From the NCBI GenBank assembly GCA_033439265.1, contig JAVTVX010000017.1, forward strand, positions 14,098,501-14,162,500: a stretch of 64,000 bases of DNA, in the 5' to 3' direction. The notes beneath the pieces are model-generated. The model made no database searches, had not been told where the DNA came from, and was given only the letters and a program-made list of their open reading frames with translations. The translations under genes were made by a program, and so were the position numbers. Positions 38,155-64,000 of the stretch are shown piece after piece; within the stretch, counting starts at the first letter, position 1, and every line of letters starts with the position of its first letter. Source of the DNA: Dillenia suffruticosa (taxonomy: Eukaryota; Streptophyta; Magnoliopsida; Dilleniales; Dilleniaceae).

Positions 38155-40080
38155 AAGAGACCATCAAATGGTTTTGATGATGACGATTTAGTTGGAGTTA
38201 CCTTAGACCGCCATGATCTACCAGTCATTATGGCCAGGATAGGTCCATACACCGTGAGGAGAATTCTCATTCATCAAGGAGCAGATCGTGATATTTTCTA
38301 TTAGAATACTTTTCAGCAGATGGGTTTTTGCTCCTACGAATCTACAAACCCAGATGACTCCTTTAAAAGGACTCTCTGATGAATCGCTATACTTAGAAGG
38401 TACTATTTCACTTCCCGTAAATTTGGGAACACCTCCAAATCATGCTATCATTGTGACCACATTTAGCGTGATCAAATCTCCATCTCTCTATAACGCTATC
38501 CTAGACTACCCAGTTTAAATGGATTGGAAGCTTTGACAAGCACCCAATACATGAAGGTTAGATTCAAAATGATGGAGGGTATCGCAACCCTCAACTGTGA
38601 CCCTTTTCCGTAAGCTATATCTTTATATGAAGGAAGTAGATAAACAGATAAACTACAACCTGCCGAACAGGTAGTCGAGATCCCAATCACTAGTATCCCC
38701 CGACAAACCGTTCAAGTCAGAGCTCACTTATGTCACCATTGCATGAAGCCATCATTGAATGCTTCCGTCGCCACTCTAAACTGTTTGCTTGGTCACCAGA
38801 AGACATGTCGGGGATCCATCCCTTGGTGATTGTCCATAAACTGATCGTGGACGTGAGTTGCAAGCCCATGAAACAGAAAAAATGGTGTTCACGTTAAAAC
38901 ATCAATGAGCAATACAAGAAAAGTCCAAAAGCTTTTTGTAGTGAGCTTCATTAGAGAAGTATCCTGCATAGTTGGCCAATGTGGTCATGGTAAATAAGGT
39001 AAATGGCAAGTAGAGAATGTATAATGACTTCACTGATATTAACAAAGTTTGCCTGAAAGATAGCTATTCGGTCCTTAACATCGATAAGCTTGTGGATAAC
39101 TCCTCAAGTCATTAGCTCTTAAGTTTTATGGATGTCCATTCTGGTTATAATCAAATACATATGGCTCCAGAGGATGAAAAGAAGATAAACTTTATTATAG
39201 TGTTCGATATTTACTACTACAGAGTCATGCCTTTTGACTTAAAAATCGCGGGGGCAGCCTTTCAATGATTGGTCAACAATATTTTCAGTAAGTAGCTCAA
39301 CAAGAATGTAGAAATCTATGTGGATGACATGCTTAGCAAGAACATGGAAGCTTACGTGAACGACATGCTCATCAACAGAATAAGCATAAAGGTCATGTAG
39401 CAGACCTAGAGAAAACATTCCAGACGTTAGAATATTACAACATGAAGCTGAATCTAGCAAAATATACCTTTGGATTACATCGGGTAAGTTTCTAGATTTT
39501 TTAATCACAAACCGAGGGATCAAAACCAATCTAGAGAAGATCCAAGCCATTATGAACATGGCACTACCCAGAATACTGAAGGAGATGCACATCTCACGGG
39601 ATGGATCGCTACCTTGAGTCGGATTATGTCCAAAGTTGGAGAAAAGTACAATCCCTTCTTCGACACTCTAAAGAAGTCCAAAAAATTTGCATGGATATCA
39701 GAATATCAAATCACTTTCAATAAGCTGAAAGAGTATCTTTCATCACCCTCGCTACTCTCTCGACCTACCTTCGGTAAGAAACTTTACGTCTATCTATTTT
39801 TGACCATACCCTTTTTTGTGTTAGTAAGGCGGAAGGCTTATGTACAAAGGCCTATATACTATGTTAGCTGAGTTCTCTACGAAGTAGAAATCAACTATAG
39901 GCCTATCAAAAAGGTGGCCTTTGCTCTAGTTATAACAGTTTGTTGCCTTCACCCATATTTTCAAGCACACACAATTTAGTATTAATCAACACTAAAGCAA
40001 ATCTTACAGAAAGGGATATCTCAAATCGGTTGATAAAATGGAGTATCGAACTCAATGAATTTGATTGAGGTACCAATCAA
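38155..40080 (+). pseudogene. Tat-type Ty3/gypsy PR–RT–RNase H remnants
   Basis: Broken segments occur in gypsy order. A retroviral-like protease lies at about 38170–38520 (VRRILIHQGADRDI, where the active D-G-S/G is lost; LYNAILDYPV). RT lies at about 39060–39450 (VLNIDKLVDN, LLSFMDVHSGYNQIHMAPED, YYRVMPFDLKIAGAAFQ, VEIYVDDML). RNase H lies at 39600–40075 (MSKVGEKYNPFFDTLKKSKK, LVITVCCLHPYFQAH). The order and wording (SFMDxxSGYNQI, YRVMPF) match plant Tat/Retand elements. Gag and integrase are absent, so large internal deletions have occurred. No frame is long enough to be functional. Confidence 0.8.
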
Positions 40081-40818
40081 AGCCACTATTAAAGTAAGCA
40101 GAGAGAGCCAACTCGAACAAGTGTCCCAATGTTCCCCTTCCCAAGCGAATTAGACCTTCGAATCCTGATTTATTCCTTGTCTGCGAGTTAAATAACTCAA
40201 ATTTAACACCTAGTAATATATTAAACCTAGAAAAGTAGCTAGATGCTAAATAGAAATTGGGAAGGAGGAAATAAAAATGGCCCTTGTAGGTTATTGAACC
40301 AAGCCCCAATAACAAAGGAGCATAAGAGTAATGATACTGCAAGAAGCCATATGAAATGTGCTGGTATAAACCCATCAGAGACGTAGGCTATGACTTTCCT
40401 ACTGTCATGACGGAATCTTGTACCTATGGTTCCTTCATTGATGGAGCCCTGTACCTACGCCTTTCGCCACCACACCTACTTTGGACACCAAACCTACAAA
40501 AAGATAACAATTCTTTCAAAGTTGGAACCCTCTTAGAAAGCACATCCATTTCCTTGCTCTTTCCTCACAAACGACCGTATTAAACCTTACCTCTCATTGT
40601 GGTATATATAACTGAAGGATAGAAATCATATCATCAAATCTTTCAAAAAGTGGAGAAGCATTAAGCATTTAATAATCATATTCCACCTCAAGCGCTTTAC
40701 ATTATGCTCTTTCCGTTTACCCATAATGTTTCATACCCTTTCAAATTTCCCAATTACTACAATATTTACTCTACTCTTAATACCCCTTCTTCAAACTAAC
40801 TTTAGGAGTAGGGGCAAA
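40081..40818 (+). other. Tat element 3' internal region with polypurine tract
   Basis: No recognisable domain follows RNase H; integrase is missing. A 75-codon open frame at 40356–40583 has no recognised content. The region ends in GAGTAGGGGCAAA at 40806–40818, the typical Tat polypurine tract directly before the 3' LTR start TGATGATTGATAC. Confidence 0.65.
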
Positions 40819-41609
40819 TGATGATTGATACTAGGCCTGACAGTCTATGGTCATAGAAATCTAGAATCCACTGGACCTACCAAGCCACAACCAAGTCCAT
40901 AAAAAACCAAGCTATTCCTTGGCTATCACTAGACAGACCCGTTAGTTCCTCGGTTTCTCAGTCCCTTGACTTCTCGGTAAATTTAGCTCTCGGCTCTCCA
41001 CTCTATTACTCTTTCCTGTGCCTCCTAGAGTAATTATAGAAGTAGTTCTTGTTATATGATGAGTCTAAAATATAATTATTTGATAATAAAAAAATCTTTA
41101 ATGAATCCAAACTTTCCTAGTCTAATATGAATTTATTATAATCTCAGCCGGAAAGGAAATAAATGTCTACGGCAACCAAAGTCTTTCCTAATGAAGAAGA
41201 CTCCTAGTTGATAGAAAGTTTACTTTCATTATTTTGGCAATCTCGGAAAATTTCATACGATCTCTTCACAAAAAACTAAGGTTCATGTACTCTGAAAAAT
41301 CTACAAGATTTGCCATACAAGTACGATATATGTACTACGTAGAGGTAATCCACTAAGTATATTCTAAAACTCTACACAAAAAAGCACATAAGGACAACAC
41401 AGGCTAGCACATAGTTCTCCTTAGTTTGTTTGTTTATTTCTACAAGTAGCCCCTTCTGATTTAAGTTTCGGAGTTTTCTTCGCCAGAACAATTCTTGATG
41501 GTTTTTCGCAAGTTTAATTCTCCGAAATGAGCAAGAAACTTCATCAATATCGATTCCACCCTCAAGTTGAAGGAGCAGTCATCTGTGGAGCTTTAACCTA
41601 CCTCCAACA
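40819..41609 (+). repeat. 3' LTR of the Tat-type Ty3/gypsy element
   Basis: The LTR begins TGATGATTGATACTAGGCC after the polypurine tract and ends near CTACCTCCAACA. It is about 791 bp against 813 bp for the 5' copy. Many substitutions between the two LTRs indicate an old insertion. No convincing 5-bp target duplication was found (TTAAA before the 5' LTR, AATAT after the 3' LTR). Confidence 0.85.
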
Positions 41610-43010
41610 AATATATAGAACTTGTTTTGTACATTGTTAATGTTAAAGTATATAATGAAGGATATGCATTTGTTACTGGTTCCATGTGACCTATTATCAT
41701 ATTTGTATGTTATGGTTCTTATCAAATGCGTTTATGTGCATGACATAAATTCTTAACTTTTCCATGTCAAACAAATAAAAATTGAGAATTCAAAAATAGG
41801 GAACTAAGTATGCTAAGTTTAAAAATAAGAGAATTTGAATTATTAAAGTGAATTAGAAGGAGTTTCCCTAATTATTTTGGACGATTGTAAGTGTTGTTAC
41901 ATTATTTTTGGGTCATAATATAAAAATAGGGTTTTCGCCTTTTTTTTCACAACACAAGTTTTTGTGCTTGTTTTAAGAAAAAGGGTTCTCCTAAAATTAA
42001 ATATGGAATTACTGTAAAAATTTCAAAATAAAAGGGTCCAATTTGATAAAAAAATTATCATTAGAAAACAAAAATAGTGAGCCAAAATGATTCACTAAAA
42101 ATGATATTTGTTGTTGTTAGAAATTTTGTTAATGTTTTGTTGGAGAAAGAAGATTGAGAATGAAAGGGAATAGTGTGTAGGAGCGATCACTATTCACTCA
42201 TTACAAAAAAGTTAAATGAATAGAACCGAAAATAATGAATTTGGTTTGTTTTATTATTAAATTTAGATTTTAACGAGTGAAATTGAATTAATTTTTGTTA
42301 AATCGGTTTCAATTTGTTACAAAACCTTTTGTATTAGTTATAACTAAATATCGATTTTTTAAAAAAATTATATATAACATATATATAATATAAATAATAT
42401 ATATAATTTATTGTGGTACACTATTTATATTAGAATTTATAAGAGATATACATTTGTCACCGGTTCAACGTGACTTGTTACCACATTTATCGGTTATTGT
42501 TCGGTAAAAATGCTTTTATGTGTGTGACAAATTATTTAGTTTTATGTTTCAAACAAATAACAATCGGATAATTTGAAAATAGGGAATTAAGTATGCTAAA
42601 TTGAAAAATAAGAAGATTTGAATTACTAAAGCAAATTAAAAGGAATTGCCCTAAAATAATTTTTTGGACCATAACATAATCTTGACTAAATTTGACTTGT
42701 ACATGGTTTTTATATTATTTCTAGGTCATAGCATAAAAATTCGTTTGCTTTAATTTTTTTGGTCACAACACAACCTTTTGGACTTATTCTACATCATTTT
42801 AAGTAGGGATAAAAATTTGATTTTTTTTTGCCCAAATTGAATTTTGGTTCGAATATCAAATAATCGAACAATAATTTAATTTTAGTTTGACCATTTTTCT
42901 CGTAGGTTGTTAACCGAAAATTAAACAGCAATGATAGAAACCAAAATCACAAATATGAACCCTCACCCCTGTTATGGTTACAGGGTCTTAAACGTTTACG
43001 GAAGTGCAAG
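41610..43010. repeat. AT-rich spacer with tandemly duplicated block
   Basis: About 320 bp at 41645–41960 recurs in diverged form at 42430–42770. Shared landmarks include GGAACTAAGTATGCTAA, GAATTATTAAAG and the pair GTCATAATATAAAAAT/GTCATAGCATAAAAAT. The stretch at 42242–42400 likewise resembles 37107–37256, on the far side of the Tat element. No gene is seen. Confidence 0.6.
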
Positions 43011-43150
43011 GGTTCGAACCATGGTGGGAGCAAAATGTAGACATTTTCAAGAATTAAGTGAGGGAGGGCTTGTGGGCGCCGGCTCGGGCGAACATGCGGG
43101 CGGATACTGGCTCGGGCGGGCGGGCGGGTGGGGTTCAGGCGGGAGCGTAT
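43010..43150. repeat. GC-rich tract with G-quadruplex-type run
   Basis: This is an abrupt GC-rich stretch in AT-rich surroundings. At 43114–43133 the plus strand reads GGGCGGGCGGGCGGGTGGGG, five G-runs separated by single bases. The short open frames across it (42931–43173, both strands) look like low-complexity artefacts. Confidence 0.6.
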
Positions 43151-43712
43151 TTTTTTTTTCATTGCTAATTTAGCGACGGATTTAGCGACGAATTTATATC
43201 CGTCGCTAAATTTGAAAAATAATTAAATAAAATAAAATATTAATATATATTTATTAAATAATTAATTAATTTTGCGACGAATTCCGGAATTCGTCGCAAA
43301 ATTTGAAAAATAATTAAATAAAATAAAATATTAATATATATTTATTAAAAAATTAATTAATTTTGTGACGAATTCCGAAAGTCGTCGCAAAATTAGCGAC
43401 GAATTCCGGAATTCGTTGTTAAATTTGAAAAATAATAAAATAAAATAAAATATTAATATATATTAATTAATTAATTAATTTTGTGACGAATTTTGGAATT
43501 CGTCGCTAAATTTGCGACGAATTTAGAGACAAAAAATTATTCGTCGCTAAATTTAGCGACGAATTTCTAATTTTTCGTCGCTAAATTTTTGTGACGCGTT
43601 ATTAGCGACGAAAAATTTTTCGTCGCTAATTTCGTCTTTAACGTTTTAGCAACGAATTTTTATTAAATTTTTATCGTTAAATTGTGGCTAAAGGCTGGTT
43701 TTTTTTGTAGTG
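43150..43712 (+). mobile_element. Orphan CACTA-like right end with CGTCGC repeats
   Basis: The segment is packed with direct and inverted copies of TTAGCGACGAATTT and CGTCGCTAAATTT. It contains three imperfect copies (about 43208, 43299, 43421) of a block combining AAATAAAATAAAATATTAAT with ACGAATTCCGGAATTCGTCG. It ends TTTTTTTTGTAGTG at 43712, matching the CACTA terminus. No matching CACTA left end or transposase gene is seen nearby, so it is a truncated or non-autonomous copy. It is related in style, not obviously in sequence detail, to the element ending at 25971. Confidence 0.65.
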
Positions 43713-44235
43713 TAGGGAACTTATTTAAACTTATTTTAAAAATTTTAGTGATAATAAAAAGAAGGATTAGAAAATAAAAAAAATATCGGTGGTTTTGACT
43801 TGAAAATTAAAGTTATTATTACCCGGGTAAAAAATAAAGTGATAATATTATTATCAATATCATCCCCACTCTCTCTCTCCCGCGATTCAAATTTCAAATG
43901 GCAATGGCAATGGCAAATATAATGGGGAGAAATGGGCGCACGCGGGAGATGTCAATTTCCAAAGGAGGGGGACAGACGACCCAATTTCCATTATTGACTC
44001 ACTACCCAATGTTCCACACCCCACAGCCCATCGCCGACCCAATTCAGCAAGCATTTCATTTGAGTTAAAAATTAAGATAGAATAAGATCCCTCACCTCAC
44101 ACTAGAATAGAAATAACCCACAAAGATTATATTTTTGTTAATTCACTGTACACTCCCGATTCATCCATGCAATGGCAATGCAGGACACATGCGGATTATG
44201 TTCCAAAATATACCCTAAAAAAAAAAATTAAAAAA
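43713..44235. other. Intergenic spacer
   Basis: No coding region is seen. There is a CT-rich stretch near 43870, a (GGCAAT)-like triplet (about 43900), and moderately GC-rich unique-looking sequence at 43920–44060. This may be older DRP2 upstream sequence, now separated from the gene by the foldback element. Confidence 0.4.
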
Positions 44236-45564
44236 ACCTGAATAGCAAACAAATTTCATATTTATACCATATTTGTCACGATTTGAACCCGCGATAGGTT
44301 ATCCCGCATTTTCAAGACACGACATAGCCCAAAGACTCCCACGCGCAGAGTGCTCCAGCGGTAAGGGCGGCGGTGGGAGAGGGAGGGAAAGGGAGGCTCG
44401 CGCGAAGGTGGACGAGGGAGGGGGAGAGCTTCCGAGGTGGTGGGGGAGAGGAGTGCCGCGGGGGGAGGGAGAGAGAGAAGAGTGCCGCGGCGGAGGGAGA
44501 AAGAGAGAGAGCCGCAAGGGAGGGAGGGAGAGAGAGAGCCGCGGGCAGCGGAGGGAGGGGACGCGGGCGGCGGGGACAGAGAGAGAGAGACAGGCGCCGG
44601 CGGGTGAGGGAGGGAGGGAGAGAAAGACAGCCACGGGGGGAGAGAGAGACAGCCGCGGGGGGAGGGAGAGACAGAGAAAGCCGCGGGCCTCCACCACCCG
44701 CGGCGCTGCGCACCTCCCCCGTAGCGCTGCCGTCTCCCCCACGGTGTTGCGCTCTCCCTCTCTCCCCCTCGGCGCTGTACTCTCCCTCCCCCCGGCAGTT
44801 CTCTCTCTCTACCTCCGCCGCCCATGGCTCTCTCTCTTCCTCCCCCGCGGCTCTCTTTCTTTCTCTCCACCGCCGTTGCCCTCCTCTCTCTCCCCCTCCC
44901 CCTGCGGCACTCCTCCCTCTCCCTCCCTCCCCCACCGCCGCAGAAGCCCTCCCCCTCTCCCTTGGCGTCACTCCTCCCTCTCCCTCCCTCCCCCGCGGCT
45001 CTCTCTCTTTCTCTCCCCCGCCGCGGCCCTCCTCTCTCTCCCCCTCCCCCTGCGGCACTCCTCCCTCTCCCTCCCTCCCCCACCGCCGCAGAAGCCCTCC
45101 CCCTCTCCCTTGGCGTCACTCCTCCCTCTCCCTCCCTCCCCCGCGGCTCTCTCTCTTTCTCTCCCCCGCCGCGGCCCTCCTCTCTCTCCCCCTCCCCCTG
45201 CGGCACTCCTCCCTCTCCCTCCCTCCCCCTGCCACCCGCCGCCCGCCCCCCCCGCCGCCTGCCCCCTCCCCTCTTTCTCTCTCCCTCCCCCGGCGGACCC
45301 CTTGCCGCCCTCCCCTCTTTCTCTCCCTCCCTCCCCCCTCTGCGGCCCTCCCCTCTCTCTCTCCCTCCCTCCCCCCTCCGCACCCCACCGCGGTCCTCCC
45401 CTCTCTCTCCTTCCCCCACCGCCTCCTCCCTCCCCCTCCGCCCCCCGCCGCTCTCCTCCCCTCTCTCCCTCCCCGCGGACTCCTCTCTCTCTCTCTCTGG
45501 ACTTTGTTGTGGGTTAAAGACGCGACACAATGTGTCGTGTCTCCAACTCCCGACAAATTCAGGT
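44236..45564. mobile_element. GC-rich foldback-like element
   Basis: About 1.33 kb, extremely GC-rich compared with its surroundings. The left end ACCTGAAT (44236–44243) and right end ATTCAGGT (45557–45564) are inverted copies. Just inside, AGACACGACAT (about 44315–44325) faces GTGTCGTGTCT (about 45532–45542), and TTTGTCACGA faces CCGACAAAT. The left arm (44360–44690) is purine-rich (GAGGGAGGGAGAGAGAGAGC, GAGTGCCGCGG). The right arm (44750–45500) is its pyrimidine-rich counterpart (CCGCGGCTCTCTCTCT, GCGGCACTCC). The centre near 44690–44715 has a small CCGCGGG/CCCGCGG hairpin. Long open frames occur on both strands only because stop codons are rare in this composition. No transposase and no clear target duplication were found. 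I do not recognise a named family. Confidence 0.65.
44840..45230. repeat. 148-bp tandem repeat, about 2.6 copies
   Basis: Within the right arm of the foldback-like element, the GCGGCTCTCT landmark occurs at 44847, 44995 and 45143, an exact 148-bp period. Copies 1 and 2 share GCGGCACTCC, CCGCCGCAGAAGCCC and CCCTTGGCGTCACTCC. The second and third copies are almost identical, implying recent duplication or gene-conversion-like homogenisation. Confidence 0.85.
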
Positions 45565-45633
45565 TATTTTAGAAAATTTTTTTCCGTTCGAGTTATTTAA
45601 AATTTTTTTTTATATTACTTCGGTACATGTCAC

Positions 45634-45660
45634 CACGTGACCATCCCATTCCATAAATAG
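45634..45660 (+). promoter_or_regulatory. Candidate DRP2 core promoter: G-box and TATA-like site
   Basis: CACGTG lies at 45634–45639 and ATAAATAG at about 45653–45660, roughly 520–550 bp upstream of the DRP2 ATG and less than 100 bp from the end of the foldback-like element. Spacing to a GA-rich leader beginning near 45800 is compatible with a transcription start around 45690. This is inferred from motif and position only. Confidence 0.35.
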
Positions 45661-45796
45661 TCTCTCCACTTTCAAAATTATTATTTTTTGTGCTTTCTTA
45701 AATCTAACCTGAAATTGACAAGTAAAGATATTAGAAAAATTGTCTTTCGATTCGAACACGAGACGAGAGAGAGACGGAAATTGAAAAACATTCAAA

Positions 45797-45798
<2 letters not shown>

Positions 45799-45839
<41 letters not shown>
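45799..45839 (+). repeat. (GA)n microsatellite in the DRP2 leader
   Basis: About 20 uninterrupted GA dinucleotides lie in the presumed 5' UTR of the dynamin gene. GA/CT runs are frequent in plant core promoters and leaders. Confidence 0.9.
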
Positions 45840-45840
<1 letters not shown>

Positions 45841-46113
45841 GAAGAGGGTTCTACCTTCTACGATTAAGCTTTGTTAGTGACATTGTCATCAGACCGGCGT
45901 TTGCCCTCTTTTTTATTTTTCAATCCTTTTCAATCGTTGAATCTTCGAATCTGTAGTATCGACCCGGATCCATCTCCCTCTTCCATTTTGTCATCTAGGG
46001 TTTTCCAATCTTCCCTAATTTCTTGGTTCCATTTCGATCTTGATACAAATCAGAGTTTGCACATTTGTCTTTTGTGTTTCTCGGATCTACTTGTCGTTGG
46101 TGATTCGATTGAT

Positions 46114-46116
<3 letters not shown>

Positions 46117-46177
<61 letters not shown>
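46117..46177 (+). repeat. (GA)n microsatellite directly before the DRP2 start codon
   Basis: About 30 GA dinucleotides end six bases before the ATG at 46183. The run is open in the DRP2 frame (reading alternating E/R) and is continuous with an upstream open frame from 45871, so length changes would move the upstream frame relative to the gene. Confidence 0.95.
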
Positions 46178-46180
<3 letters not shown>

Positions 46181-46182
46181 CC

Positions 46183-63646
<17,464 letters not shown>

Positions 63647-64000
63647 GTTTGTAATGCATATTCATGATTATTTGATGTTCCTACTCCAAGTACATGTATG
63701 CATTTGACGTAACCGAGATTTTTGTACTTCAATTTCAAATCTATACTAGGATACAAGGAAGTCAGAATCAAGTTCTACCTAATTGATCGCGAGACTAACA
63801 TTGTAGAATCAAGCGACAATTATAAGTTTTTAATTTAAGTGATGTAATTTGGATAATATGCTCGTACTGTTGAATCAGGATTTCAATAACTGTGCATGGT
63901 AGAATGTTCTCTCTGTGTTGTTAGGTGCATGGCTTGTTTGGTAGAAGACAGATGTAGATCTATTCAGCTAGTTCCCGCAAAGAAGTTGCTCTTTAACCTA
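63647..64000 (+). other. DRP2: DRP2 intron 15 (partial)
   Basis: No sequence resembling the next PH-domain segment was found before the end of the window, so this is intronic. Confidence 0.7.

Larger units (their letters stand above)
37257..41609 (+). mobile_element. Tat-type Ty3/gypsy element, internally deleted
   Basis: Two LTRs of about 0.8 kb bracket a 2.7-kb interior containing only protease, RT and RNase H remnants and a polypurine tract. Intact Tat elements are several times longer, so gag and integrase have been lost. It sits in one copy of a tandemly duplicated flanking sequence. Confidence 0.8.

Noticed and set aside
42955..43030. GGGTTCGAACCATGG as a Pol III B-box of a SINE or tRNA
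   Set aside because: There is no matching A-box at the right distance and no acceptor-stem pairing; the motif alone is not enough.
44262..44365. tRNA-like B-box/A-box pair (GGTTCAAATC on minus; CTCCAGCGGTA on plus)
   Set aside because: The two boxes are on opposite strands and cannot form one Pol III promoter.
44262..45600. Several long open frames (up to about 420 codons) on both strands over the GC-rich region
   Set aside because: They overlap in multiple frames and both strands, encode only R/E/G or P/S/L repeats, and exist because stop codons are rare in this composition. No domain is recognisable.
45871..46182. ATG at 45871 as the DRP2 start
   Set aside because: The extension is not conserved in plant DRP2 proteins and runs through a GA microsatellite; the ATG at 46183 has a strong context and the family's N-terminus.

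Overview
This is a plant nuclear genomic window: AT-rich, with short exons split by long GT–AG introns, plant transposon families throughout, and a recognisable plant dynamin gene. It is most likely a dicot; I cannot name the species. Two host genes flank about 42 kb of nested, decayed transposons and repeats.

Left edge (1–1344): the first coding exon of a minus-strand gene for a DUF6821-type single-membrane-span protein. The rest of that gene lies off the left edge.

Middle (about 2.9–45.6 kb), in order: a PIF/Harbinger-like MITE with a TTA duplication; a Ty3/gypsy chromovirus-like element (5' LTR, PBS, gag, PR, RT, RH, IN, all broken) that runs without a boundary into a Sirevirus-type Ty1/copia element (gag, pol, repeated polypurine tracts, GTCGAC-rich 3' LTR); a 5'-truncated RTE-clade LINE; an AT-rich spacer; a decayed CACTA (En/Spm) transposon with tnp2-like and Transposase_24-like genes and CGTCGC subterminal repeats; a copia pol scrap; a 10-kb array of diverged 0.7–0.9 kb AT-rich tandem units, split by a solo-LTR-like insertion full of GTCGAC motifs; a deleted Tat-type Ty3/gypsy element with both LTRs, sitting in one copy of a roughly 0.78-kb tandem duplication; an orphan CACTA right end; and a strikingly GC-rich 1.3-kb foldback-like element. 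None of these elements looks able to move itself.

Right part (45.6–64 kb): the 5' two thirds of a plus-strand DRP2-type dynamin gene (plant dynamin-2A/2B). Fifteen coding exons with consistent phases encode about 605 residues: GTPase domain, middle domain and the start of the PH domain. The remainder is off the right edge. Intron 6 ends in a small non-autonomous LTR retrotransposon whose 5-bp target duplication, TGCAG, contains the splice acceptor. The element therefore landed exactly at the exon 7 boundary and copied the acceptor. Intron 10 holds a 96-bp tandem duplication that copied the end of exon 10 with its splice donor.

The most notable observations are the acceptor-duplicating insertion, the GC-rich foldback element next to the DRP2 promoter, the 0.8-kb megasatellite-like array, and the GTCGAC arrays in two LTRs. 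All family names come from reading translated motifs by eye; no database search was run.
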